A stretch of 64,000 nt of DNA from Rhineura floridana (taxonomy: Eukaryota; Chordata; Lepidosauria; Squamata; Rhineuridae): assembly GCF_030035675.1 (NCBI RefSeq), contig NC_084482.1:218945943-219009942 (forward strand), in the 5' to 3' direction. Below, in pieces: positions 56,401 through 64,000 of the stretch; the first letter of the stretch is position 1; every line of letters begins with the position of its first letter. The notes beneath the pieces were generated by a model. The model was not told the DNA's origin, made no database searches, and worked only from the letters and a program-made list of their open reading frames with translations. The position numbers and the translations under genes were made by a program.

Positions 56401-59400
56401 GGGTTTACAGGAGGCTCAGAAAGAGTGGTTGGTCACTGACCCCAGAAGCTAAGAAGGGCCCCATGCCAGGCCCACCCAGTTATACTGACTTGACTACCCT
56501 CCTTGCCAGGAGAGCTGAGTGGGAAGTGGTGCTACTTTTCAACAGGAGCTAGGTTGGGTTTCCTTTTGCAGTGGCCACCCATTATTTTAATTTACCCAAA
56601 ATGTAATCTCTCGGCCCACAGTTCTCTGATATTCTATCCCACCACTAATATGGGCCAAAAAGGCAAGACAACTATCCATCCTTCAATCCTTATTTCACAA
56701 ATGTTCATTTCAGTAATGCAATATAGTGCAGCATTACACACCGGGTGCTTTCACGCTGCACTTTATTCCGTTATTCTGACGATTTATTTCCTATTAATTT
56801 GCGCACAAAATGTGAGCTTCCACACGACATAACGGGTAGCTCCGGAATTCTGGTGGAATGTAGTGGAAGTTTAGCTCTAAATTCTGCAATAAATGATACC
56901 TCAAAAAATTCCGATAGCAAGGCCGGGGACACGGAAGATCGCGGGAGTTTTGTGCTAGCTGCCGCCACTCATGTGACAGCCCTCCCAGCATGCAGTGCAT
57001 TCCCGCCCTTACCAACAGCCCTCCCAGCATGCAGTGCATTCCCGCCCTTACCAACAGCCCTCGCCGTGCCTCCCAGCCAATCCCAGCTGCTCCTGAGACA
57101 GGAGCCTGTGCTGCAGAGCCTCTGCTGCTGCTGCGCTGCCGCACCTCTCAGCTGATCGCATTTGCAATCGCACCTCTTTCAACCCCCCCATGCACCAAAA
57201 GAACAGCCCTCAAACCAGCTCATCTGGTGTCACGTGAGGCCGAATTGGGGGGGGGGAGAAGAACTGTGCTCTGCGTGAAAGACTGTTGTGCAAACTGTTG
57301 GTATAACAGGTACTGCAGTGTGAAAGGGATTTGTGAAATATGGAACGAAGTGCTACCTTTTTTATCCGGAAAACTAGCGCTATTAGCCCCATGTGTGAAA
57401 GCACCCACTGTAGTACCTATCATTATACAAAACCAAGTGGTGTAGTGGTTAGAATGTTGGACTAGGGCAACATTCACATTACACATCCAGCTCAAGCTGA
57501 ATCTGGAAAAGACTGCAGTGTTATGTGTTCCATGTTTTCGATTCCAGGAGAAGGGATGATGTCCTGTTCTGGATGAACTCCCCCAAAAAGGACCAGATTT
57601 GCAAATTGTGGGGGTGCACTGTTGGACCTAACATAGAATCATAGAATGGTAGAGTTGGAAGGGGCCTAAAAGGCCATCAAGTCCAACCCCCTGCTCAATG
57701 CAGGAATCCAAATCAAAGCATTCCTAATAGATGGCTGTCCAGCTGCCTCTTGAACGCCTCCAGTGCTGAAGAGCCCACTACCTCTCTAGGTCATTGGTTC
57801 CATTGTCGTATGGCTCTAACAGTTAGGAAGTTTTTCCTGATGTCCAGTCGAAATCTGGCTTCCTGCAACTTGAGCCCATTGTTCCGTATCCTGCACTCTG
57901 GGGCGATTGAGAAGAGATCCCGGCCCTCCTCAATGTGACAACCTTTCATGTACTTGAGGAGTGCTATAATATCTCCCCTCAGTCTTCTCTTCTCCAGGCT
58001 AAACATGCCCAGTTCTTTCAGTCTCTCCCCATACGACTTTGTTTCCAGTCCCCTGATCATCCTTGTTGCACTTCTCTGAACCTGTTCCAGTTTGTCTACA
58101 TTCTTCTTGAAGTGCGGAGACATTGTCACTTGAAGCCCAAGTGGCCTCAGTGGCTAGGAATTCCTGTTTCTAGCTATGCCTGGTTCATCAATTATGCCCC
58201 TTTTGGACAGACATGACTTGGCAACAGTACTCTATGCTCTGGTAACTTCCATATTGGATTATTGCAATGCTCCCTACTTTGGGCTGTCCTTGAAGATGAC
58301 TTAGAAACTTCCACTGGTCCAAAAACCAATGACCAGATTACTGGCTAAAGTTGCTTTTAGAACTCATATAACCCCTATTCTGTAACATTTGCATTGATTG
58401 CCGATTAGTTTCTGGACCCAATTTAAGGTGCTCATGTTAGCGTTTAAAGCTCTAAACAACTTAGGCCCCAAATATTTGTCGTCTTCCCTACAGGCCCTCT
58501 TGGATGTTAAGATCAGCAGAAGGGGGCTTCTTGGTACTTCCGCTACCCTCAGAAGTTTGGGAGGGGAGTACATCTTGTGTAGCTCTAGATTCCCAAGATA
58601 TGCCCATGTACTTGAATGCCCACGAATGAAGAGAATAAAGATGGACAACAAGCGAGTCGTGTAAAGTATGGATCTTTACTGATCCCTTAGGCAAAGTAAA
58701 TCAATGATACAGTTCTAGTCCACTTACTAACACCCCCCACACCTTGCGGTTTCTTTCCCAAGGCTTTATACACAGGGTTTGCTCTGTGCCAGCTGCAGCC
58801 TCTCCTTCGAGCTGTCCTTGAGCTGCTGCACACATTAACCCTTTACAGTCTTTCTGGAAACTTTCTCAACACTACGTTTTACAGAAGCCTACAGCTCCCA
58901 CCTTTCCACAAAGACAGTTACATATACAGTTCGCACGTTTTTACAATTAATGCATTTGATTTGGTTTCATACAGGTGAAATACACAGTTCCCTCTGTAAG
59001 GTGCTGCTCATCCTCATCCTTTTCTGGTGTCCCTTCAACTCCCTTTCTGGTTTGAGCTTGTAGCGTATTAATACGAAACCTTTTTGGTGGTTTCCCTATA
59101 TTTGCCCTTTCAGATCTCCTAAGTGTTATTTCAGGTTGTGATCTTGTGTGCTACTTGCGTTAGGGCTTGCAAGGGTTTGTTCCTCTTCCTCTTGCTTTAT
59201 TCCTGTCTCTATTTCATTTTCGGTATTTTCACTATAAGAGTGTCCTAGATCAACATACACAGTCTCATCCCATTCTTGTTCCTGAGCTTTGACACTTCTA
59301 CTAAGCACAACCCTTCTTTGCTTTGGTATCCAGACTCGATAATATGCATTCTGGAACCCTAGCATATATCCTTTCTCTGCTCTTTGGGCTAGTTTCCCAT

Positions 59401-62400
59401 TTCTTTTACCCTTGGGAATATGCACCCAACACTTGGCTCCAAACCTCACAATATGTTGTAGTCTGGGTTTTCTTCCATGAAGCCGTTCATATGGTGACAT
59501 GTTTATTATTCTGTGAAATAACCTATTTTGTATGTGATTTGCGTATAACACACACTCTTCTCAAAATGCGTTTTGTAGGTCAGAGTCTCTCAACATGGCT
59601 CTCATGGCATCCTGCAGAGTCCTATTTTTTCTCTCTGCTATTCCATTTTGAAACAGAGAAAATGGGGCTGTCAAAGCATGTTCTATCCCTTTCTGTAACA
59701 GATACTGCTCGAATAATTTGCTGGTGAATTCCCCACCTTGGTCTGATCAGATTTGACGGATGTATGTGCCATGTTGCACCTGAATTTTCTTTATAAACTG
59801 TTTCAATTTCCCTTCTGCTTCATCTTTAGAGGACAGCAAATATAGAGTACAAAACCTGGTGTAATCATCTACTATTATGAGATAATATTTGGCTCCACCC
59901 TGTGACCTTTGAAATGGTCCAGCTAGGTCAACATGTATGGTTTGATACGGTCCAGTTGTGTCACTCTTAGCCTCTCTAAGTATAGGAGCTACTGTGGCCT
60001 TAGTTTGATTGCATATTTCACAATCTATATGCTTGTTGCACTCCTTGAATTTTATATCCTCACTATTCTCTGGTGTCTTTCTGATTATGCTGAAATAAGC
60101 ATGGCCTAGTTTTCTATGCCACAGATGAATGCACCTATCATGAGGCTTCTCGTTTGAAATCATTATTATACGTTCTGTTGGGCTCTGTGTTACATAAAAC
60201 AGTGAATTCTTTAGCTTTCCTTGTAAACAAACTGTCTCCTTTTCTTATCTTACATATTCCGTGACCAAACATTACTTCATAACCCATGGAATTCAATTTC
60301 GTGACAGATAAGATATTACTTTCCAATCCTGGTACATATAATACATCAGTCATTACAGTATTAAGTACATTCAATCTTACAGTTCCCCTTCCCAGTACCT
60401 GTCTGTGCGTACCATCAGCAAGTACCACATCCTCTTTCGTGGGAATCATAGTTTTGAACAATGTTTCATCTGTAATCATACTGTGAGTAGCCCCTGAGTC
60501 AACTATCCACTCAATAATGTCTCTGTTGTTGCAGCTTTTCGATTTGCTTTTGTGGGCACTCACTAGCTGCACTTGTGATACCTTCTTCCCTTGTCCTTTT
60601 CATCTCGATTCACAGTCCTTTTGTAGATGTGTATGTGAACCACAGATATAACAGGCCTTAATTCCGAAAATTCTCGTACTCGTATCAGTTCTTTCAGTTC
60701 TTCTTTCTCTCCTTTCTCGTGTTTCGGCTTCTCTCTCTCTTTCCTCCACTTCCTTTCACCTTTCCCATTCCTGAATCAGCTTTCCCGACACATACTGGAC
60801 AGTCAGCCCTTCATCTGGCATGGCTTCCAATGAACATACCATCAGGTCCCAGGAAGTGTTTAATGAAGAGAGAATGATATACACTTGTTGCAATTGTGTG
60901 TGAACCACATTCCTTTCTTGCAATTCAGCAAACAGTTTCTTTATCTCTAGTAAATGTGTGGACATTTTTACTTCATCGGTCAGCTTCATTTGATAGAGTT
61001 TTCATGCTAAATGAATTTTACTGCTGGCTGTCTTCCTTACATGCACCTTGTTAAGAGCAGTCCATATAAGCCTTGCTGTCAGCTTATCTTGTATATGCAG
61101 CAACTGGGAATCATCCACTGCCAATATGAGAAACGACCTTGCTCTTTCATCCAGTCGAATCCACTGCTCTGGTGGTGGAACGGATGGGGGTTCGTGTGCC
61201 ACTACTTGCCATACATCCTCCTTTGTCAAAAATGCTTGCATCCTCAAACGCCAACTCAAGTAGTTTGTTTCTGTCAGGTGTTCAAGAGGCATTCCAGCTG
61301 AAAGCGAAACTGCCATCCTGGCATGCTTTACTACAGTGATCCTTCGAATTTCTTATGTCTGTCAGCTTTCGTATTTCCGCACTCACTGTTCTTTCTTATT
61401 CACTGGCACTCTTGTAAACTGGGTAATCCGGGTCTCTAGTCTGGGCCCATAACCCTTGTTGTGTAGCTCTAGATTCCCAAGATATGCCCATGTACTTGAA
61501 TGCCCACGGACGAAGAGAATAAAGATGGACAACAAGCGAGTCATGTAAAGTATGGATCTTTACTGATCCCTTAGGCAAAGTAAATCAATGATACAGTTCT
61601 AGTCCACTTACTAACACCCCCCACACCTTGCGGTTTCTTTCCCAAGGCTTTATACTCAGGGTTTGCTCTGTGCCAGCTGCAGCCTCTCCTTCGAGCTGTC
61701 CTTGAGCTGCTGCACACGTTAACCCTTTACAATCTTTCTGGAAACTTTCTCAATACTACGTTTTACAGAAGCCTACAGTACAGCCCAGGAGAGGGCCTTC
61801 TCTGTGGTAGCCCCTCATGGTATACCCTCCCTACAAAGGAGCATCTGGCACCTTCGCTTACAATTTTTGGTGAATGCTAAAGAAGCACCCCTTTACACTG
61901 GCCTTGGCCATTTGAGAAATATGTTTTCAGGGCCCACCCTATTCTTGTGAAAGTGATGTGTTTTAATTGTTTAACATTGTTTTTGATACTGAATTTTATA
62001 TTTCTGTAACCTGCCCTATGACCTAATGGTGAAGGGGGAGTTGTTATTATTGCTGTTGTTGTTTCACTTTAAAGAATCATGGCTCCCCCAAAGAATCCTG
62101 GGAAGTGTAGTTTGTGAAGTGTGCCAAGAGTTGTTAGGAGACTCCTATTCTCTTTACACAGCTATAATTGACATAATGGTTTAATAGTCAGTCCCTCTTT
62201 CAAGAAAACTCTGGGAACTGTAGCTCTGTGAGGGGAATAGGGGTCTCCTAACAACTCTCACCACCTTTCACAGGCTACCCTTCCCAGGAATCTTTGAGAG
62301 AAGTCAAGAAAGTGGAATAATGATGTAATAAATGTTTGTTGTCAATCTTGCCTAAATTAGCACACGGGAGACCAGAGTTCAAAACCCCACTCAGCCACAA

Positions 62401-64000
62401 TGAAGTTCATTGGGTGACCTTGGGCCATGGACAGTCTCTCTGCCAGGTTTCTTCTTCATATGCTCTTGTAAAGTTGTGTGAAGCTTTGTTTATCTTTCAA
62501 TAACAATAAGCATTCTTTAGATCATAACGTGTGCTGATTGCACAGAGGTTTTGTAGAAGCTTTTGTATCAAACTCTGGGACCTAATTACTGTCATATTGC
62601 TCCTATTCATTATTACTCTTATTCTGGGATTTATATTTTCTTTCTGTATCTTCTGTCTGCTGCTTTGAGCGTAGTTATGTCGAGAGAGGAGGAATAGTCA
62701 TACAAGCAGGCAAACACTCCAAAGAGGTTTCCCTGCCATGCCTACTGCATCAAAAGTGCCTCCCTGAAAAAGTGCATGGGGTCAGTGGTACTAGAGATCC
62801 TCTCCAGTCTCTATGAATGAACTCCATAGACATTAATGCACCCAAGACTTTCCTCTTGATGCACATTCTTCTATTTTTCATTAGATGGTGCCTCGCTCCA
62901 GGTGTACTGAAAGCTGCCTCCCTGGATACAAGAAGGTGATTCAAGAAGGAGAGCCGGTTTGCTGCTATGCTTGTGCCCCGTGTGTGGAAGGGACCATCTC
63001 CACTCAGGAAGGTGGGTGACTCCAAGGAAGAAGGAAATTCCTTTGGACAAAATAAACAGAGCAGGTATTCGGTCAGAGAAACTTTCTAGGAAGATTCTAA
63101 ATAATTTTTGTTGAACATGGGTCATTTCTTGGCTCCATCTTCTTTAATTTCAGGAAGTAGGTTGAAAGAAATGACCTTGAGGAACCAGTGTCTAGACCAG
63201 CCGTTCCCAACCAGTGTGCCTCCAGATGTTGTTGGACCACAACTCCCATCAGCCTCAGCCAGCATTGCCAATGGTCAGGAAAGGTGGGAGTTGTGGTCCA
63301 ACAACATCTGGAGGCACACTGGTTGGGAAAGGCTGGTCTAGATCACAAAGGGAGGCCTCAGCAAGCACTGCCCAAAAATTTAGTAAACATTTATTTTATT
63401 TTATTTATTATCTGATTTATATCCCGCCCTTCCCCCCAGCAGGACCCTGGGACAGCAAAAAAAATGCTAAAAACACTTTAAAACATCGTAAATACTTTCT
63501 ACCAACTTCGGTTGGTGGCCCAACTACGCCCCTATCTGGACAGGGAAAACCTTGCTTCAGTTGTCCATGCACTGGTAACCTCAAAATTGGACTATTGCAA
63601 TGCACTCTACGTGGGGCTGCCTTTGAAGACAGTTCGGAAGCTGCAGCTCGTGCAAAATGCAGCGGCCAGATTGTTAACAGGGACTCGGAGATGTGAACAT
63701 ATAACTCCGATTCTGGCTCGCTTGCACTGGCTGCCTATATGCTTCCGGGCTCAATTCAAAGTGCTGGTTTTGACTTATAAAGCCTTGGGACCACAATACC
63801 TGGTGGAACGCCTCTCCCGATATGAACCTACCCGTACTCTGCGTTCAACATTGAAGGGCCTCCTTTGGGGGCCCACCCAGAGAGAAGCCCGGAAGGTGAG
63901 AACAAGAAAACGGGCTTTCTCTGTGGTGGCCCCCGAACTATGGAACTCTCTCCCTGATGAGGTACGCCTGGCGCCAACATTGCTGTCCTTTCGGCGCCAG
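35659..64000 (+). CDS. Vomeronasal type-2 receptor, tandem paralogue (exons 1-5; last exon beyond window)
   Basis: Family C chemosensory GPCR and close paralogue of the gene at 10871. Exons: 35659-35882, 48155-48446, 48754-49563, 55974-56201, 62885-63011. All lengths (224, 292, 810, 228, 127 nt) equal those of the other gene, all borders are GT-AG, and the frame is open through 560 codons. The seven-helix exon should lie after 64000. Introns are much larger than in the neighbour (12.3 kb versus 4.7 kb for intron 1) because of transposon insertions. Whether the gene is complete cannot be judged here; within the window nothing is broken. Confidence 0.92.
35985..36095. repeat. Palindromic hAT-like MITE fragment, counterpart of 11190-11305
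   Basis: CTCCAGACGTTGCAGGGCTA and GGAGTCCAGCAACAAATGG are the mirrored arms. It is shared by both genes, so it is older than the duplication. Confidence 0.55.
36096..37055. other. V2R gene 3 intron 1, sequence shared with gene 2
   Basis: It contains the empty site of the Harbinger-like element (near 36195) and stretches that match 11305-11560 and 14216-14440 of gene 2. No coding sequence recognised. Confidence 0.65.
37056..38783 (+). mobile_element. CR1 LINE, 5'-truncated, reverse transcriptase to 3' end
   Basis: From 37188 a single 459-codon frame covers the reverse transcriptase and C-terminus: [109 protein letters not shown] and [20 protein letters not shown], with a stop after AINGY. 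The 3' end GATGCTGGACTAGATGGGCC and (TTCTTATG)n are diagnostic for CR1. The long open frame suggests a recent insertion. It is absent from gene 2. Confidence 0.94.
38998..40205 (+). mobile_element. L2 LINE, 5'-truncated
   Basis: RT part: [40 protein letters not shown] and [14 protein letters not shown]. Then [14 protein letters not shown], a stop and shift near 39650, and [20 protein letters not shown] to [20 protein letters not shown]. The 3' end GGGCGACTAATAAATTTAAT leads into an (AAAT)n tail. It is absent from the aligned site in gene 2 (near 12310). Confidence 0.9.
40655..40775 (-). mobile_element. L2-type LINE 3' tail
   Basis: CTACCCCGCCCCTTCAAGGC and GGTTTACGAAAGAGC on the plus strand are the reverse complement of the L2 end. 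It is short and non-coding. Confidence 0.6.
40780..41040 (+). mobile_element. Old CR1 LINE 3' end
   Basis: TTAAAAGGAGTTTAGACAAA, TGCTGGATAGG, AGAACATGATGCTGGGCTAG and TTTGATCCAACAG follow the order of CR1 3' ends. It is heavily decayed. Confidence 0.55.
41057..41528 (-). repeat. Candidate solo LTR (472 bp)
   Basis: On the minus strand it starts TGTTGTGACCATATATATG and ends TATTATACACTCCCTCTACA, with TG...CA ends and AATAAAG shortly before the end. No convincing target duplication, so the call stays tentative and the family is open. Confidence 0.4.
42739..44436 (-). mobile_element. L2 LINE (copy A), reverse transcriptase to 3' end
   Basis: One 494-codon frame on the minus strand: [132 protein letters not shown]. 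The frame is lost only near the C-terminus ([12 protein letters not shown], where related copies read LWNSLP). 5'-truncated. Tail (ATT)n at 42740. Young. Confidence 0.93.
44437..44492. repeat. (AAT)n microsatellite
   Basis: About 19 tandem AAT/ATA units lie exactly between L2 copy A and L2 copy B. They are the expanded 3' tail of copy B. Confidence 0.95.
44493..46287 (-). mobile_element. L2 LINE (copy B), endonuclease plus 3' end, reverse transcriptase core absent
   Basis: The minus strand from 46287 gives the endonuclease: [48 protein letters not shown] and [21 protein letters not shown] linker follows, ending [20 protein letters not shown]. At about 45153-45160 it jumps to the ORF's last part ([20 protein letters not shown] to [15 protein letters not shown]). 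The reverse transcriptase between, present in copy A, is missing (more than 1 kb). The break mirrors that of the CR1 at 32227. Confidence 0.9.
46733..47172. other. LINE scraps and shared intron 1 sequence
   Basis: The plus strand near 46800 shows [20 protein letters not shown], a LINE reverse-transcriptase thumb remnant. The minus strand near 46890 shows LLSWNIAGW, the start of an endonuclease. From about 47045 it aligns with 14750-14870 of gene 2. Confidence 0.45.
47173..47541 (+). mobile_element. hAT-like MITE, counterpart of 14871-15248
   Basis: The left end is AGGGGTGGGCAAGAAATT and the right end TTTGTCCATCCTTAT. CTAAGCT / CTCAGCT flanks it. Confidence 0.7.
47542..48154. other. V2R gene 3 intron 1, last part
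   Basis: It aligns throughout with 15249-15830 of gene 2, including the small interspersed repeat at 47680-47772. No gene. Confidence 0.7.
48155..48446 (+). CDS. V2R gene 3, exon 2
   Basis: After [51 protein letters not shown] and [16 protein letters not shown]. Donor GTATAA. Nearly identical to the paralogue's exon. Confidence 0.95.
48754..49563 (+). CDS. V2R gene 3, exon 3 (main ligand-binding exon)
   Basis: [35 protein letters not shown] and [20 protein letters not shown] lead to [13 protein letters not shown]. 270 codons, open, GT-AG borders. It has the usual tyrosine (TQYWG) where gene 2 has cysteine. Confidence 0.96.
49947..50325. mobile_element. hAT MITE (379 bp), GC-rich
   Basis: CAGGGCCGGTTCCAAACGG at the left and the inverted CAGGGCTGGCTCCAGGAAT at the right form hAT-type ends. 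TTTATTTG / TTAATTTG (7 of 8) flank it. Gene 2 is empty at this place (near 17615). Confidence 0.85.
50326..51149. other. V2R gene 3 intron 3, shared with gene 2
   Basis: It aligns with 17630-17787 and 23723-24530. The Bov-B of gene 2 is missing here (junction near 50498). No gene. Confidence 0.7.
51150..51305 (+). mobile_element. Sauria-type SINE
   Basis: AAGGTGTTGGACTATGACCT, CAGGGTTTGAATCCCCACAT (B box), GGTGACCTTGGGCCAATCAC and the Bov-B tail GGGTCACCATAAGTCAGAAT. The A box is partly missing. Confidence 0.85.
51306..51650 (+). mobile_element. SINE of a second type: unusual head, Bov-B tail
   Basis: It ends with the same Bov-B-derived tail (CATAGGGTCACCACAAGTCG, CGACTTGAAGGCAGTCC) as the Sauria SINE. 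The roughly 230-bp head (GAGTTCAAATCTCCGCTCAT, GGATGTAAAGGGCAGCTAAA, CCAAGAAGCCCAGGTGCCCC) is not the tRNA head of that family. GTTCAAATC could be a B box. Confidence 0.6.
52162..53235. repeat. 1.07-kb palindrome: two direct 265-bp units followed by two inverted units
   Basis: Unit starts at 52162 and 52427 (GTGGCGCCGATGGGC, GTGGTGCCGATGGGC). The order flips near 52660, and inverted units follow, with CTCCTTTCCGGAGCAGGGGA near 52668, 52936 and 53203. Each unit contains GGAGAGAGAG, TTTGTCTTGAGTCTGCTGTA and a twofold AGCTTGAGTCTGCTGTATTT motif. GC- and CpG-rich. No ORF of note. Confidence 0.88.
53236..54881. other. Non-repetitive cargo of the composite hAT
   Basis: About 1.6 kb of moderately AT-rich DNA with no TIR-related or transposase sequence. 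A weak L2 remnant (GTGGTGACCAGAGAGGGTGC) lies near 53530. It has the look of host intergenic or intronic DNA picked up from elsewhere. I cannot identify a source. Confidence 0.5.
54882..55150 (-). mobile_element. Bov-B LINE 3' end inside the hAT cargo
   Basis: The minus strand reads [40 protein letters not shown] and [17 protein letters not shown]. This is the Bov-B ORF C-terminus followed by the tail GTCGCCAAAAGTCGTAATCG. Confidence 0.9.
55165..55255. repeat. Interspersed repeat related to 617-710
   Basis: GGCTGCAACCATATCTACTC, AGAAGTAAGTCCTATTGAGT and CAGTTGCTGCC fit the family pattern. Confidence 0.5.
55388..55590 (+). mobile_element. Sauria-type SINE inside the hAT cargo
   Basis: AAAGGTGTTGAACTGTGACC, GACCAGGGTTTGAATCCCCA, TGACCTTGGGCCAGTCACTG and the Bov-B tail AACTTGAAGGCAGTCCATTT. 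Confidence 0.85.
55744..55878 (+). repeat. Minisatellite of about 24 bp, with TGACGTCA and CCCGCCCC in each unit
   Basis: Five to six units of the form TGACGTCACCAGGGCCCGCC. Two units hold a perfect CRE palindrome TGACGTCA; the others show TGACATCA or TGATGTCA variants. It sits 40 bp inside the right end of the hAT and about 95 bp before V2R exon 4. Confidence 0.9.
55974..56201 (+). CDS. V2R gene 3, exon 4
   Basis: After [46 protein letters not shown] and [13 protein letters not shown]. Donor GTAGAG. The composite hAT ends 55 bp upstream, but the pyrimidine tract and a branch-point-like CTTAAT remain. Confidence 0.95.
56743..57406. mobile_element. Non-autonomous DNA transposon (664 bp), TIR GGGTGCTTTCAC
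   Basis: GGGTGCTTTCACGCTG at the left and inverted GGGTGCTTTCACACAT at the right. The flanks are ACC and ACT around an ACT empty site in gene 2 (near 25478), so the target is probably 3 bp (Harbinger-like; tentative). It contains a 36-bp tandem duplication (GCCCTCCCAGCATGCAGTGC) near 56980-57055. No coding. Confidence 0.7.
57632..58121 (-). mobile_element. CR1 LINE 3' end (bird-like subfamily), 5'-truncated
   Basis: It starts with the diagnostic CATAGAATCATAGAATGG tail. The minus strand shows [40 protein letters not shown] and [13 protein letters not shown]. It splits the old L2 of intron 4; gene 2 (near 25693) is empty. Confidence 0.92.
58573..58893 (-). repeat. Copia element 2, left LTR (3' LTR)
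   Basis: It ends AGAAGCCTACA and matches 61457-61777. GTACA lies directly before it (58568-58572). Confidence 0.9.
61457..61777 (-). repeat. Copia element 2, right LTR (5' LTR)
   Basis: It begins TGTTGTGTAGCTC and ends GCCTACA. GTACA follows at 61778-61782. The primer-binding site lies directly to its left. Confidence 0.92.
62078..62305. mobile_element. Palindromic MITE, counterpart of 26428-26640
   Basis: CCAAAGAATCCTGGGAAGTG with TTGTTAGGAGACTCCTATTC on the left is mirrored by GGGGAATAGGGGTCTCCTAA and CTACCCTTCCCAGGAATCTT on the right. Confidence 0.75.
62306..62884. other. V2R gene 3 intron 4, end
   Basis: It includes a partial tRNA-SINE-like stretch near 62365-62440 (GACCAGAGTTCAAAACCCCA, GGGTGACCTTGGGCCATGG). 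The last 90 bp align with the sequence before exon 5 of gene 2. Confidence 0.6.
62885..63011 (+). CDS. V2R gene 3, exon 5 (cysteine-rich linker)
   Basis: After [29 protein letters not shown], then [20 protein letters not shown]. All linker cysteines are kept. Donor GTGGGT. The downstream exon 6 is not in the window. Confidence 0.95.
63197..63341. mobile_element. Palindromic hAT-like MITE (about 145 bp)
   Basis: CCAACCAGTGTGCCTCCAGA and TGTTGTTGGACCACAACTCC on the left are mirrored exactly on the right. GTCTAGA flanks both sides. Gene 2 (near 27030, GTGTCTGGATCAC) is empty. Confidence 0.85.
63392..63490 (-). mobile_element. L2-type LINE 3' tail
   Basis: (TTTTA)n is followed by TTTATATCCCGCCCTTCCCC, the reverse complement of an L2 end. 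Confidence 0.6.
63494..64000 (+). mobile_element. L2 LINE ORF C-terminal part, runs off right edge
   Basis: The plus strand reads [59 protein letters not shown] and [20 protein letters not shown]. It is closest to the subfamily of the copy at 19066. Confidence 0.88.

Larger units (their letters stand above)
58573..61777 (-). mobile_element. Ty1/Copia LTR retrotransposon, second family, gag-protease-integrase parts, no RT/RNase H part seen
   Basis: Minus-strand element bounded by LTRs (58573-58893, 61457-61777) and the perfect 5-bp duplication GTACA, confirmed by the empty site GGGGAGTACAGGC in gene 2 near 26131. Parts from the right: primer-binding site CTGGGCCCATAACCCT (initiator tRNA-Met anticodon half), Gag ([20 protein letters not shown]), protease (VDSGATHS), integrase zinc and core region ([17 protein letters not shown]), integrase C-terminal part (LHGRKP), then a purine tract at the left LTR. 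No reverse transcriptase or RNase H part is seen. It is broken, with several breaks. The LTRs differ at about eight sites in 321 bp. Different in sequence from the element at 6400 but with the same plan. Confidence 0.9.
57490..62055 (+). mobile_element. Old L2 LINE of V2R intron 4, split by CR1 and Copia
   Basis: Remaining segments at about 57490-57631, 58122-58572 and 61778-62055 align with the continuous L2 at 25560-26400 in gene 2, for example CTCCCTAC, GGGCTGTCCTTGAAGATGAC and AGGCCCCAAATATTTG. Confidence 0.75.

Noticed and set aside
57636-57760. Possible tandem array starting CATAGAATCATAGAATGG
   Set aside because: This is the ordinary CR1 3' tail, not a satellite.
59323-59727. Plus-strand 134-codon open frame
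   Set aside because: Antisense shadow of the second Copia element's integrase region.

Overview
The window looks like nuclear DNA of a squamate reptile (lizard or snake). It holds a piece of a vomeronasal type-2 receptor (V2R, family C GPCR) cluster packed with CR1, L2 and Bov-B LINEs, Bov-B-tailed tRNA SINEs (Sauria SINE type), hAT-like and Harbinger-like DNA transposons and two vertebrate Copia elements. The species cannot be named from the sequence.

Host genes. (1) At the left edge (1-493, minus strand) lies one ligand-binding exon of a V2R that runs out of the window. (2) A complete six-exon V2R lies on the plus strand: 10871-11094, 15831-16122, 16425-17234, 24835-25062, 26725-26851, 27699-28600. 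Phases agree and the spliced reading is open for 860 residues. (3) A close tandem paralogue on the plus strand has exons 1-5 at 35659-35882, 48155-48446, 48754-49563, 55974-56201 and 62885-63011. Exon lengths are identical to gene 2, and its last exon lies beyond the right edge. Genes 2 and 3 come from a tandem duplication whose unit starts near 4826 / 30863 and includes the upstream flank.

Repeats. 1-4.8 kb: decayed LINEs and a Bov-B endonuclease piece. 6.4-9.9 kb: a Copia element. Introns of gene 2: a Sauria SINE, a 1.6-kb Harbinger-like element with a tRNA-Asn-like sequence inside, and a 6-kb Bov-B that is itself invaded by two L2 copies and an LTR-like piece. 29-34.6 kb (between the genes): L2/Bov-B nest and a CR1 lacking its reverse transcriptase region. 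Introns of gene 3: CR1, several L2 copies, a Harbinger-like element split by two L2 copies, a 4.07-kb hAT carrying foreign DNA and a 1-kb palindrome, a second Copia element and several small palindromic elements.

Because the two V2R copies align almost everywhere, each serves as the empty-site control for insertions in the other. This fixes element ends and target duplications and shows which insertions came after the duplication. The observations most worth a second look are: two different Copia elements that both show gag, protease and integrase but no visible RT/RNase H part between intact ends; the composite hAT with a giant palindrome ending 55 bp before a V2R splice acceptor; and a ~775-bp tract about 99% identical between the duplicates inside flanks of about 85% identity.
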